DNA of 31,106 nt from a virus. A model generated the notes under the pieces. That model made no database searches. It was not told the origin of the DNA and saw nothing but the letters and a program-made list of their open reading frames with translations. Made by a program: the position numbers and the translations under genes. This document shows, piece after piece, positions 13,155-21,464 of this stretch. How positions within the stretch are numbered: the stretch's first letter is position 1; each line of letters starts with the position of its first letter. Location of the stretch: the IMG/VR virus record IMGVR_UViG_3300046005_001266, positions 1 to 31,106 of that record. One strand, 5' to 3'.

Positions 13155-13834
13155 GCGAGTCAGAATCTGAATCGTGTTGTCTTGAGATCCCGTGCGGATG
13201 CACGAGTTGGCTGACAGCATTCTGTGACTATGTTCCGCTGACTTTCGAGTATTGCGGAGAGACGACGCAGTTTCTGTCGGCCAGATCGAAGGGCGTGAAG
13301 TTCGAGGCGACGAACAATCACACGAACGTGCATATGAGTGATCGGATCTTCCGTGTGTCAACTCAGGAGAATCCGGTCGAGGTCGGCGCGGGAGCAGTGA
13401 TTACGGATGCTGATGGTGCGGAGTGGGTCGTTTACGCGACTGAGTATCTGACATCGTTCTGTGTCTGGAAGTTGTGGGCTCGGTCGGTTGCGGCGTGTTT
13501 CCTGCTGACGGAGACGATCGATGTACTCGAAGAAGACTGTGAGGACTGCGACTGCAGTCAGGAAACGGTTTACCGGCGAGTTGCGAGAGTCAAGGGAAGC
13601 ATCTACGCAGAGACAGGGCAGATTCAGTCGAGGAACGACGGGCGAGATCTGGTGTACCAATATTCCGGAGATCTGGTCAAGTGGCCTCTCAGTGACAAAC
13701 CCTCGGCCAGACATCGACTGAAGACGAAGACAGGCTCTTATAAGATCACGAGGGTGTCGGATCAGGGGAAGTTTGTCCCGTTCAAAGTTGGATTGGAGAA
13801 GGAAAGTGCTGACTGCTCGGTACGAGGATCATAG
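13151..13834 (+). CDS. hypothetical structural protein, head-tail region
   Basis: This is a 227-residue protein. The N-terminus MSESESESCCLEIPCGCTSW carries a Ser/Glu run and four cysteines close together. A second Cys cluster (LEEDCEDCDCSQE) lies at about 128-140. The middle (GVKFEATNNHTNVHMSDRIFRVSTQENPVEVGAGAVITDADGAEWVVY) is mostly beta strands, as in small stopper or head-closure proteins. Position after the putative connector fits such a role. CxC-rich clusters recur in other tail genes of this window. No family is firmly recognised. Confidence 0.55.
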   Translation: MSESESESCCLEIPCGCTSWLTAFCDYVPLTFEYCGETTQFLSARSKGVKFEATNNHTNVHMSDRIFRVSTQENPVEVGAGAVITDADGAEWVVYATEYLTSFCVWKLWARSVAACFLLTETIDVLEEDCEDCDCSQETVYRRVARVKGSIYAETGQIQSRNDGRDLVYQYSGDLVKWPLSDKPSARHRLKTKTGSYKITRVSDQGKFVPFKVGLEKESADCSVRGS

Positions 13835-14309
13835 CGATCGGGTGATCGAGATGCTGAACAGGAAGCTGACTGCTTCGATCAGGGCTGCAGCGGAACACTT
13901 GGCGGATGCTTACAAATACGGGCTGCAGTTGGATGAGTCTCCGGAGCATTCTCCTCCTAATCAGATACCTCATCGATACCTCGGTCACGCGAGAGACGGT
14001 TATGGTCCTGTAAACGGAGAAAATGAACCAAACAACACTCCACTTCAGGGATTCAGCGGGACTCAGACAGACTTTCTTGCAACTTACATTGACGGTGGAG
14101 CAGATGATGTTTTCGGGGTGGTTAATGGCTATGTGGGATTCCTTCCAAGTCACGTAACCAGAAGAGATCAGAACTACCTTCTTCAATGGGACCAAGGTAC
14201 AATCCCGCGAAAGCTAGGCGTAAGGCGACCATGGGTCGATGAGATTTATGATCGCAATAAGGGTTACATAAAGGCCGATGCGAAAGCAGCCTTCGAAGGA
14301 ACGAATTGA
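13806..14309 (+). CDS. putative tail-completion / neck protein
   Basis: This is a 167-residue protein. The start is set at GTG 13806 because GGAG lies at 13795-13798; it overlaps the previous gene by 29 nt. The N-terminal helix (RVIEMLNRKLTASIRAAAEHLADAYKYGL) and the C-terminal RRPWVDEIYDRNKGYIKADAKAAF resemble the layout of small neck proteins of the HK97 gp10 type, whose first and last helices are like these, but the match is by shape rather than motif. It would sit at the head-tail joint. The middle is Gly/Pro/Asn-rich and probably loops. Confidence 0.5.
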   Translation: MLTARYEDHSDRVIEMLNRKLTASIRAAAEHLADAYKYGLQLDESPEHSPPNQIPHRYLGHARDGYGPVNGENEPNNTPLQGFSGTQTDFLATYIDGGADDVFGVVNGYVGFLPSHVTRRDQNYLLQWDQGTIPRKLGVRRPWVDEIYDRNKGYIKADAKAAFEGTN

Positions 14310-14470
14310 TGAAGTACATTGTTTACGGCGCAGGATCTCCAATTGAGGTGGAAGCCTTGAGTCCGGAGATCGCTGAAGCCGTCGTGATCCGAGATCATGG
14401 AGTGGCACTTGAGAATTTGGTTGTCGTAAGGAAGTCAGATGTCATGTTGCATCGAAGACGCAGTTCTTGA
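14309..14470 (+). CDS. small hypothetical protein
   Basis: This is a 53-residue protein: MKYIVYGAGSPIEVEALSPE..., two strands and a helix, then LENLVVVRKSDVMLHRRRSS. The ATG at 14309 overlaps the previous stop by one base (TGATG arrangement), and the end overlaps the next gene by 32 nt. Both overlaps and the compact alpha/beta pattern support a real gene. No family is recognised. Confidence 0.55.
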   Translation: MKYIVYGAGSPIEVEALSPEIAEAVVIRDHGVALENLVVVRKSDVMLHRRRSS

Positions 14471-14873
14471 AACCCTCCGGGGTTTGAATTGCACGACCAT
14501 CAAGAGCGAGAATCACTTTCTGAATGAGAAGCGATGTTCGGATTGTCTTCCGTATGTCGTGGTCAAGATCGATACCCAGTCTGGGCTGCGGACATCGTCT
14601 GCAGTCCAGAAGAGTCACACGGTGGATCTGAAGGCTTACTTTTCTGACACGATGCAGAAGAAGGCTCAGGAATACCGTGCTCTGGTCGAGGACTGGCTGT
14701 TCGCAGCCGGCTGCGTGACTCTTGGGAGTTGCGGGTGTTTTTGCCAGCGAGGGAACGCAAGTTCATCGATTCGCAGTGGCACTGGTGGCGTAATCGTTTA
14801 CAGTCTTGTTTTTCGTGGGACGTACAAGCAGTCGGAGTCTTCAGATTCCGTATCCGCGTCTGAATCTGTTTGA
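14439..14873 (+). CDS. putative tail terminator protein
   Basis: This is a 144-residue protein. It lies directly before the putative tail tube gene, where siphophages keep the tail terminator. The pattern helix, strand (LPYVVVKIDTQSG), long helix (TMQKKAQEYRALVEDWLFAAG), strand (GGVIVYSLVFRGTYKQ) fits the small alpha/beta fold of that family. The C-terminus is a Ser-rich acidic tail (SESSDSVSASESV), whose SDSVS wording resembles the DSVSGSVSGS segments of the large Ser-rich protein. AGGAAG at about 14429-14434 supports ATG 14439. Confidence 0.55.
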   Translation: MSCCIEDAVLETLRGLNCTTIKSENHFLNEKRCSDCLPYVVVKIDTQSGLRTSSAVQKSHTVDLKAYFSDTMQKKAQEYRALVEDWLFAAGCVTLGSCGCFCQRGNASSSIRSGTGGVIVYSLVFRGTYKQSESSDSVSASESV

Positions 14874-14885
14874 TGGAGAGTTGAA

Positions 14886-15350
14886 ATGCCATTTTCTGCT
14901 GGTGAACTGTGCTGCCCATCGGAAGCCTGCGTGTTGCTGGATACGACTGCTGCCGAGAGTTCTGCGTCGTGGGACACGATCCCGCACGTAACTCGCGTTT
15001 CATTCACGAAAACTTCTGCGGTCAAGAAGCTCGTCACGTCGTCAACCGGCGGCAATGAAAAGACAGCCTGCGGAACAGTGACCAGCGCTGGCAACCTTGC
15101 GATTGCCTGTCACGACGGGACTGCTCCGCTTCCGTTTGCGATCAACGGCATCTACCACATCATGTGGTCGGTGAACTGCGACAACATTCTGGAGTCACCG
15201 TCAGATCCGTACTACGAAGCGAACATTCGCATCGTGTCGGTTCCGGTTGACTTTGACATCGCTGGGAATTCTCCGGTGGTTTACAACTATGGGTTTGAAG
15301 TGGATGAGTGGCTGCACGAGCCAACGACACAAACTCAGGAAAATCAGTAA
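14886..15350 (+). CDS. putative major tail tube protein
   Basis: This is a 154-residue protein. It is rich in Thr, Ser and beta strands (SAVKKLVTSSTGGNEKTACGTV, EANIRIVSVPVDFDI). It sits immediately before the frameshifted chaperone pair, the nearly universal place of the tail tube gene. It begins MPFSAGELCC. No long helices are present except at the ends, as expected of a tube subunit that stacks in hexameric rings. GGAGAG at about 14875-14880 precedes ATG 14886. Confidence 0.7.
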   Translation: MPFSAGELCCPSEACVLLDTTAAESSASWDTIPHVTRVSFTKTSAVKKLVTSSTGGNEKTACGTVTSAGNLAIACHDGTAPLPFAINGIYHIMWSVNCDNILESPSDPYYEANIRIVSVPVDFDIAGNSPVVYNYGFEVDEWLHEPTTQTQENQ

Positions 15351-15364
15351 TTGAGGAGTGAGGC

Positions 15365-15859
15365 ATGATCTCAGTCGTTCTTGGCGGAACAACGATTGAG
15401 GTGAGGCCGAAGAGATTATTGAACTACGTTGAGAAGCTCGAGCACATCAAGTCTCGTCGCGACAAACCGTGGAATCTGATCTCCGGCTTCCCCAAGGATA
15501 TGACCGAGGAGAATTACAAAATTCTCGTCGGGATAGCGATGAAACAGGTTTACTGCAATTCTTCAGCGGTTTCGATCGAGGAAGAATTGCAGTACGACCG
15601 ATCGCTGGAAGGCTTTTTCTTCGACGTTTGGCGATGCAACAAGCGGAAGATCAAGACCGGCAAGGGACTGCGTGACGAGACGTGGGAGGAAGGGATCCAG
15701 CGAATCAAGGATCTCTGGGACCGCGCGACTCCGGAGGCACAGGCCCAGTTGAAACTGGCGTTGTTTGCGACGGACGAGTCGAACACGCTGGGAAACTCAG
15801 ATGGCCCGAGCGAACAAAGCCAGACGCTGGGGCCACAAAATCCACAACCATCACCGTAG
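15365..15859 (+). CDS. tail assembly chaperone (G-like product, no frameshift)
   Basis: This is a 164-residue, helix-rich protein. It lies between tail tube and tape measure and ends in a Pro/Gln stretch after the slippery site. In lambda and many siphophages the corresponding protein G is made in excess, and a few percent of ribosomes shift -1 to make a fusion with T; both bind the tape measure protein during tail building. Here the slip site is at 15790-15796, codons 143-144. Residues about 90-130 (NKRKIKTGKGLRDETWEEGIQRIKDLWDRATPEA) are the most charged part. GAGG ahead of ATG 15365 supports the start. Confidence 0.8.
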   Translation: MISVVLGGTTIEVRPKRLLNYVEKLEHIKSRRDKPWNLISGFPKDMTEENYKILVGIAMKQVYCNSSAVSIEEELQYDRSLEGFFFDVWRCNKRKIKTGKGLRDETWEEGIQRIKDLWDRATPEAQAQLKLALFATDESNTLGNSDGPSEQSQTLGPQNPQPSP

Positions 15860-16011
15860 AGAAGAAAGCTCCGGTGGATGTGGTTGACGGAAATCGCTAT
15901 AAGATGCTGGCGCTCGCAGTGACAAAGAACTCCGGGATCGGACTCCGGGAGGCAATGAGTCTGTCATTGGTTGAGGCTTATCTTGCGTTAGGAGCGACGA
16001 TCAGTGGCTGA
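15365..16011 (+). CDS. tail assembly chaperone frameshift fusion (GT-like)
   Basis: If ribosomes slip -1 on GGGAAAC (15790-15796), translation passes from residue 144 into the frame that stays open to the TGA at 16009-16011, adding 71 residues for a fusion of about 215. The added part (TTITVEKKAPVDVVDGNRYKMLALAVTKNSGIGLREAMSLSLVEAYLALGA) has sound protein character, lacks its own ribosome-binding site and start, and ends overlapping the tape measure start, just as lambda T does. The fusion is thought to hold the tape measure protein for tail tube polymerisation. Confidence 0.78.
15790..15835 (+). promoter_or_regulatory. -1 programmed ribosomal frameshift signal
   Basis: The slippery heptamer GGGAAAC (15790-15796) is in the X XXY YYZ phase of the upstream gene (codons CTG GGA AAC). 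Five bases later a stem-loop begins. TGGCCC (15802-15807) pairs with GGGCCA (15830-15835), and AGCG (15809-15812) pairs with CGCT (15825-15828), separated by a single G-G mismatch with a 12-nt loop. Heptamer, phase, spacer and stem all fit the standard model. Confidence 0.85.
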
Positions 16012-18580
16012 CGGCGACGAATCACTGCTGGACGTGTTTGTCAACATTCGTCCGGATCCGAACTTTCAGGACATCATCCGCACGTCAGCGAATGAGGCAA
16101 TTGCCGAGTACGCTCGCATCTTCTCCACAGCGTCCATCCCATCTCCAAGACTCGGCCCTCCGAATGTTAGTGGCGGCGGAACGGGAGGCGGAGGTGGGGG
16201 GAATGCTGGAGGCGGAGGAACTGGTGGCGGCGGTCGAGGAACGCTCGCCCAGGAATACCGTGACGCGGCCAGAGCCTTGGAAGATCTCCAGCGAAACCTG
16301 CGAACAGTCAGTCGAGAATCATCGCTGAGTGGGATTGTGCAGTTCGACGACGAGGTTAAGAGACTGCAGGACCAGTTGTCGGACTTGGTGCTGAATGTTC
16401 GCAGGCAGACTCAGGACAGAGACCTGCTTGGCATTCAGGCGAGCCTGCAGTACGTCGAACCATTGCGGCAGGAGATTCTGCGAGTCTTCCAAGACGTGTC
16501 GAATCAAAGGCCGCTGAAGGAGCAGTTTGATCTGGAAGTCGGTCGCGGGCGCGAGGCAATTAGCGAAGGCCGAATCACGAACAGGCTTGAGGCATCGCTG
16601 GTGCGTGGCTTGCCGTCTGCTGAGATTCGAAGAGCAATTGCGATTGTTCGGTCGGAGATTGAACTTGCTGAAGCTGATGTTCGCCGACTGTCTGCAGCGT
16701 TCAACGGGACTTCTGAAAGCGTCGAAAACCTTTCTAACGCGACACAGATTCTTGCCCTGAGAAATCAGGAACTGAAGGAGGTCTATCAGCAGGCCCAGCA
16801 AGTATCTCAGTCGATGAATACACTGAGCAACAATGCATACCAGTTGGGGCAAGCATTTGAGGACTTCTCTGTTGGATTCAGTCTCAATGGGTTTGCTGGT
16901 GGTATTCGCGGCGCTGCGAACAACCTCGCATTCCTGCTGAATGATATGTCAAGGCTTGAGTCGGTCCAGAAAGCACTTCCGGCTGGATGGGCCAAGCAGC
17001 TTCCATTGATCGCTGGTATTGGTTCAGCGCTGGCGATTGTTGTTCTGCCGAAAATCGTCGAGTGGCTCGAGTCGCTGAATGATATCGAAGGCAAATTCGC
17101 AGACATTTCGGAAGAGTTAAGAACGTCATTCGAGGACATTGAGTTTGACGTTAAGTTCAACACTGATAATGCCGCACTCGAGAGGGCGTTGGCGACATCC
17201 AGTTCAGTTCTGGACGTGCTAAGTCAGATTCGAGATCTTGATTTTGAGTCGAAGCAAAAAGGGAATGCGATCAAGGATTTGTTTGAGGGAATCAATCAGG
17301 GCACTCGATTCGAAGAGTCTGGATTGTCTCAGATAAACTCACTCGCAACTCAGTTTGAAAACGCGATTGCTGCACAAGACGCGATCCTTCAGGAAAAGGC
17401 AAGACGCCGCCGACAGCTTCGAAACGCTGACTTTCCGGTTCTGGAACCATTTACAGTTCTCGGTGAAGGATTTTCTGACTTAATCGGGTTTGGAACTGCT
17501 GAAGGAAATCTCGCATTAGTCAAAGAGTTGAAGACAACTCTTTTTACAATGCAGAGAGAAATAAACGCAGCCTCAGAAGAAGCACTGGGAGGACGAGGAA
17601 CAGCAGAAACATTTGTGAGAGCCCAGAATTCAATAGCGACGTTCAGGAAGACGATCGCTGAGAATATTGGACTGCTTGATATGGCAGATGACAAAGCACT
17701 TGAGTCGTTCAATAACACAATCGGTGTTCTTGAAGAGGCTTTCAAGAAAAGTGAGGCGATCGCCAGAGAGCAGGAGAACATCATTAACAACAGCCTCGAA
17801 ATCGCATTCGGCGCTGCTACGGTGAAGGTCCGCGAACTTCAGGATCAGCTTGATCTGTCGAGAGCAGTCGCACTGAAAGTAAATGTCGACTTCGATCTTG
17901 ATCTTTTGGCGTTGGACGCTCAGATAAACGAAGGCCGAAGCATTCTTACGGATTCGATCAAGGCAATTCGGGATGCTGTTCCTGCGACACCAGAGAGAGA
18001 GGCCGGAATAAAAGTTCTCGAGGAGGAGTTCCGTGTTCGTTCGTTGCTTTCTGTTGAGCAACTACAATCGACTAATCTCAAGGAGCGTGAGAAGATCGAG
18101 GAACGAATCCTTGAGATAAAAGAACGTCAGCGACAGTCGGCGAAGTTCACGAACCTTGAAGAGTTTGCAAGAAGTCTGCAGATCAACGCATTGTCAGGAT
18201 CGGACGAAGAGAAGCGTCGAAAGAAAAGGCTCGCGGACCTTCAGGACGAACGAAATCAGAATCTTGAAGACTTCAAGAGAATCACTGAGGCCCGCGACTT
18301 AATCGAGAATGGAAGGGCGTTCGGCGATGTGGCTACTCGACAAAGAACTCTGGAAGGAACAGGGACCGGATTCATGCCGTTCTTCCTTGAGATGGCTGCT
18401 AAGTATGCAGAGAATGCGATGGATCTGAAAAGAGCCGACGGAGGCCAAGCAAAGCCTGAAGAGATAAAGAACGCGATCTCAGAAGGAGTCAGAGAAGGTA
18501 TGAAAGCCATCTCTGATGGTTTCGGAGGAAAGACTGTCGACGCGCTGGGTAAATTGAAGGGTGTAGCGGTGGCACAATGA
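16004..18580 (+). CDS. tape measure protein
   Basis: This 858-residue protein is the longest tail protein and lies right after the chaperone pair. Residues about 57-79 are a Gly-rich linker. Long helical and coiled-coil stretches fill most of the rest (IRRAIAIVRSEIELAEADVRRLS, LKEVYQQAQQVSQSMNTLSN, EEKRRKKRLADLQDERNQNLEDFKRI). One hydrophobic segment at about 331-354 (LPLIAGIGSALAIVVLPKIV) may insert into the host membrane during DNA entry. At the usual 0.15 nm per residue the tail would be about 130 nm long. GTG 16004 is supported by GGAG at 15991-15994. Confidence 0.88.
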   Translation: MADGDESLLDVFVNIRPDPNFQDIIRTSANEAIAEYARIFSTASIPSPRLGPPNVSGGGTGGGGGGNAGGGGTGGGGRGTLAQEYRDAARALEDLQRNLRTVSRESSLSGIVQFDDEVKRLQDQLSDLVLNVRRQTQDRDLLGIQASLQYVEPLRQEILRVFQDVSNQRPLKEQFDLEVGRGREAISEGRITNRLEASLVRGLPSAEIRRAIAIVRSEIELAEADVRRLSAAFNGTSESVENLSNATQILALRNQELKEVYQQAQQVSQSMNTLSNNAYQLGQAFEDFSVGFSLNGFAGGIRGAANNLAFLLNDMSRLESVQKALPAGWAKQLPLIAGIGSALAIVVLPKIVEWLESLNDIEGKFADISEELRTSFEDIEFDVKFNTDNAALERALATSSSVLDVLSQIRDLDFESKQKGNAIKDLFEGINQGTRFEESGLSQINSLATQFENAIAAQDAILQEKARRRRQLRNADFPVLEPFTVLGEGFSDLIGFGTAEGNLALVKELKTTLFTMQREINAASEEALGGRGTAETFVRAQNSIATFRKTIAENIGLLDMADDKALESFNNTIGVLEEAFKKSEAIAREQENIINNSLEIAFGAATVKVRELQDQLDLSRAVALKVNVDFDLDLLALDAQINEGRSILTDSIKAIRDAVPATPEREAGIKVLEEEFRVRSLLSVEQLQSTNLKEREKIEERILEIKERQRQSAKFTNLEEFARSLQINALSGSDEEKRRKKRLADLQDERNQNLEDFKRITEARDLIENGRAFGDVATRQRTLEGTGTGFMPFFLEMAAKYAENAMDLKRADGGQAKPEEIKNAISEGVREGMKAISDGFGGKTVDALGKLKGVAVAQ

Positions 18581-19776
18581 GCATGTACAACGATTACGAT
18601 TTTGATGTCATCGCAGTTGATCCGTCTGGATTCCTGAGTTACCAGTCTGGTAAGGCATCATCATCGCTGAAGTTTGTTATGTCCTGTGAGCATGCCGAGG
18701 AGTTCGCACTACGGCAGATGGGCAAATTCTGGACTTCCGCTGCGCCAAGTCCTGTGCTTCCTGTGCCGTTTCCATTCGACAACCTCACTGATCAGCCGCG
18801 AGGCTATGGGCGAATGAACCTTGTCGCAACAGGGTTTTCAATTGAGCCAGTGTCTGCCGCGTGCTTCGGCAACAATCTTAGCGCCCCGAGGGCTCCTGTT
18901 GGAGATCCTGCAGACATCGATACGATGGCTTTGTACTTCACTCCCTCTCCGGAACCAGAAGAGGAGCAGCCAGACAACTCCTGCTGCGAATGTATGGTGA
19001 CTCTGACATACGAGGAGAATCCGTGTGACTGCTGCGGGTACGACCAGAATTCTTTGAGCCCAACGTATCGGCAGTGGGTCGCTAATGATGAGATCTTGCC
19101 GGGGACGTGCATTTCCGTTGAGAGAAATCCAGCCTACGAAATGCTGACGCTTCCGAACGGAAATCTAATCTGGAAAGATCTTCCATCATCGACAGAAGAC
19201 GAGCAGATCGCAAGGCAGTTGAAATCTGATTCGTATGCGTACAAGATTATTCCAAAGGCTGACATCATCGTCAGTTGGCACAACGTCCCGGTCAGGAATA
19301 TTTGTGCAATTGAAAACCACCTGAGAAACTTCAGGGGAACAGTAAACGACTTGGCATGGGGCGACGTGCTTCAGTGCGATGCGGCTCCAGTTGCTCCAAC
19401 GGCATGCGGGTGTGGCCAGTACGAGCCAGAGACGATCATGTTCATCGACTATCAGGAAGACAGATCAAGGAGGACCGATGCGTTTGGCGGAAACTTCCTG
19501 AACTCTGGCGACCCTGCAAATAACATGAATACGACGACTCTCAAGCTGATCTTCAAGCAGAAGCGAATTGAGATACCCAATTCAGAGACATACTCTGACA
19601 GCAACGGCTGTCCTGACGATAATGACGAAGCCTATGGATGGAACCATCTGTTCTTCGACAGAAACACTGAAGACGACTCTCCTGGCGAATGGATGCGTGT
19701 CGCCGTTGACAACGCAACAGAAGATCCGCTCTTTCCGCTAAAATCATTCTCTGACATATTCTACCCAGTCCTATGA
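18577..19776 (+). CDS. putative distal tail structural protein
   Basis: This 399-residue protein starts by ATGA overlap at the end of the tape measure gene, the usual place for a distal tail or tail-tip protein. The sequence is mostly beta (MVTLTYEENP, YKIIPKADIIVSWHNVP, TLKLIFKQKRIEIP). Two Cys clusters stand out: CCECM ... CDCCGY at about 134-151, and ACGCGQYEP at about 274-282. Acidic and Pro-rich linkers (PSPEPEEEQPD) lie at about 122-132. It could contain a baseplate hub-like domain, but I do not recognise one. Its stop overlaps the Ser-rich gene's ATG. Confidence 0.65.
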   Translation: MSMYNDYDFDVIAVDPSGFLSYQSGKASSSLKFVMSCEHAEEFALRQMGKFWTSAAPSPVLPVPFPFDNLTDQPRGYGRMNLVATGFSIEPVSAACFGNNLSAPRAPVGDPADIDTMALYFTPSPEPEEEQPDNSCCECMVTLTYEENPCDCCGYDQNSLSPTYRQWVANDEILPGTCISVERNPAYEMLTLPNGNLIWKDLPSSTEDEQIARQLKSDSYAYKIIPKADIIVSWHNVPVRNICAIENHLRNFRGTVNDLAWGDVLQCDAAPVAPTACGCGQYEPETIMFIDYQEDRSRRTDAFGGNFLNSGDPANNMNTTTLKLIFKQKRIEIPNSETYSDSNGCPDDNDEAYGWNHLFFDRNTEDDSPGEWMRVAVDNATEDPLFPLKSFSDIFYPVL

Positions 19777-21464
19777 CAACACCAAAGCGATGGACTCCCG
19801 GAGATCCGATCACCGCTGAACGCCTAAACGCGACGATCAGCGAATCTGTTCGTCCGCGCCGAGACATTTCACTTGGTAATGGGTCATCGCTGGTCAATGA
19901 AACTCTTGGGAACCAGTCGGCCACTGAGAGGCACCAGCAGATAAAACTGGTTGTCGCTGTGACGGACTTCGCGATTTCCGGGACTCCGACAGACATCGCA
20001 GCATGGCCCGACGACATTCCGTCCGGACTGGTTAAAGAAGTCCGACTGAACCGCAGGTCAGGAACTCATGGGCAAGACGACTCTAATAAATCCTTCCGCG
20101 CCTACGACGCTGTCGGCGGATTAAATGGAGGGATTTGCCAGACGGGGACAACCACAAACCCTGCCAGCGAGTCATCGACAACGGCAGCCAGCAAGTTGGC
20201 ATGTGACGTTTTTTATGTCTTGTTCAATACAGCATCAAAGAGATGGGAAGTCATTGAGGCTGGCGGGCGCACCCATGAAATCTGGTTCACTATTGACGAG
20301 GTGCAGAGAGAACAGGAATGCGAAACAACCCTGATTGTCCGGCCAACTTACTACACAGGGGGATGCTCTACAGGGATTCCCGGCGAGGATCAGGACGGGC
20401 TGATCACTGTCACAGACCCATTCAGAACTCTGGAACAATACTCGGAAGAGTTTCTACTTGCTGCGACAGGACGTGCAACGTGGATGTATCCACGCACTGG
20501 CAACGGTTCCAGTAGTTCATCCGCTGAATCAACGAGCAGTTCTTCAGGTGGTGAGTGCGATCCAGTCTGGATCGTGGACATTATCTACGAAGCTGTAATA
20601 TGTGCTTCGTCGAGTTCATCATCGAGTAGTTCGTCATCCAGCAGCAGTTCGTCCTCAAGTAGTTCGTCCTCAAGTAGTTCTGCATCCAGTTCTGCATCCA
20701 GTTCTGCATCCAGTTCTGCATCCAGTTCTGCATCCAGTTCTGCATCCAGTTCTGCATCCAGTTCTGCATCCAGTTCTGCGTCCAGTTCTGCGTCAAGTTC
20801 TGCGTCAAGTTCTGCGTCAAGTTCTGCGTCAAGTTCTGCGTCAAGTTCTGCGTCTGCTTCTGCGTCTGCGTCTGCATCCGGAAGCAGTTCGTCATCCGGA
20901 AGCAGTTCTGCATCCAGTAGCAGTTCGTCATCCAGCAGTTCAGCATCCAGCAGTTCAGCATCCAGCAGTTCAGCATCTAGCAGTTCAGAATCTGATTCTG
21001 TGTCTGGTTCGGTGTCTGGTTCGGTGTCTGGTTCGGCGTCTGGTTCGGCGTCTGGTTCGGCGTCCAGCAGTAGTTCGGCGTCCAGTAGCAGTTCGTCATC
21101 CAGCAGTTCAGCATCCAGCAGTTCAGCATCCAGCAGTTCAGCATCCAGCAGTTCAGCATCCAGCAGTTCAGGATCTGATTCGGTGTCTGATTCGGTGTCT
21201 GGTTCGGTGTCTGGTTCGGTGTCTAGTTCGGTGTCTGGTTCGGAGTCCAGCAGTAGTTCGGCATCCAGCAGTAGTTCGGCATCCAGTTCGGCATCCGCAT
21301 CCAGTTCGGCATCCGCATCCAGTTCGGCGTCTTCCGAATCCGGATCATCTGACTCATCGGCAAGTTGCAATCTTGTTTTGATAGACGTAACTTTCGACTC
21401 CGTGACGTGTTCGCTGGTAAAGACGTTCTGCAACCTGACTACAGGCGAAATAACAACAGGGTAG
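19773..21464 (+). CDS. serine-rich repeat tail protein (putative fibre or spike stalk)
   Basis: This is a 563-residue protein. Residues 1-240 form a folded-looking N-terminal part with strands and a plausible tail-attachment role. Residues about 245-262 carry a first Ser cluster. Residues about 278-530 are low complexity, built only from Ser with Ala, Gly, Val, Asp and Glu, in SASS, GSVSGSAS and SSSSAS patterns. Residues 532-563 (C-N-L-V-L-I-D-V-T-F-D-S-V-T-C...) form a short end. The motif just before the stalk (CDPVWIVDIIYEAVIC) resembles the one just after it (CNLVLIDVTFDSVTC). Such stalks are expected to be extended and exposed, and dense Ser is a classic acceptor for O-glycosylation. The gene is part of the tail operon, and its stop abuts the next ATG. 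Confidence 0.8.
   Translation: MTTPKRWTPGDPITAERLNATISESVRPRRDISLGNGSSLVNETLGNQSATERHQQIKLVVAVTDFAISGTPTDIAAWPDDIPSGLVKEVRLNRRSGTHGQDDSNKSFRAYDAVGGLNGGICQTGTTTNPASESSTTAASKLACDVFYVLFNTASKRWEVIEAGGRTHEIWFTIDEVQREQECETTLIVRPTYYTGGCSTGIPGEDQDGLITVTDPFRTLEQYSEEFLLAATGRATWMYPRTGNGSSSSSAESTSSSSGGECDPVWIVDIIYEAVICASSSSSSSSSSSSSSSSSSSSSSSSSASSSASSSASSSASSSASSSASSSASSSASSSASSSASSSASSSASSSASSSASSSASASASASASGSSSSSGSSSASSSSSSSSSSASSSSASSSSASSSSESDSVSGSVSGSVSGSASGSASGSASSSSSASSSSSSSSSSASSSSASSSSASSSSASSSSGSDSVSDSVSGSVSGSVSSSVSGSESSSSSASSSSSASSSASASSSASASSSASSESGSSDSSASCNLVLIDVTFDSVTCSLVKTFCNLTTGEITTG
20608..21360 (+). repeat. serine-codon repeat tract inside the tail protein gene
   Basis: The tract is made of three repeat styles. 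From about 20678 to 20855 a 12-bp unit AGTTCTGCATCC (and variants with GCG and TCAAGT) recurs about 14 times, coding SSAS. From about 20935 to 20990, and again about 21085 to 21170, units of the kind AGCAGTTCAGCATCC recur. From about 20995 to 21060, and 21170 to 21245, TCTGGTTCGGTG-type units occur. Several serine codon families are mixed. Strand slippage would change the stalk length. Confidence 0.9.

Noticed and set aside
15682-16011. Independent gene starting at 15682
   Set aside because: No ribosome-binding site; residues before the slip site are the shadow of the upstream frame, and the -1 frameshift explains the downstream part.
20608-21360. CRISPR or minisatellite-only region
   Set aside because: Frame is kept throughout and bounded by ordinary coding sequence; it is a coding repeat.
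20602-21381. Second + strand open frame of about 259 codons (HPVLHPVL repeats)
   Set aside because: Same repeat read in another phase; the Ser frame continues from a normal N-terminal domain and is the real one.
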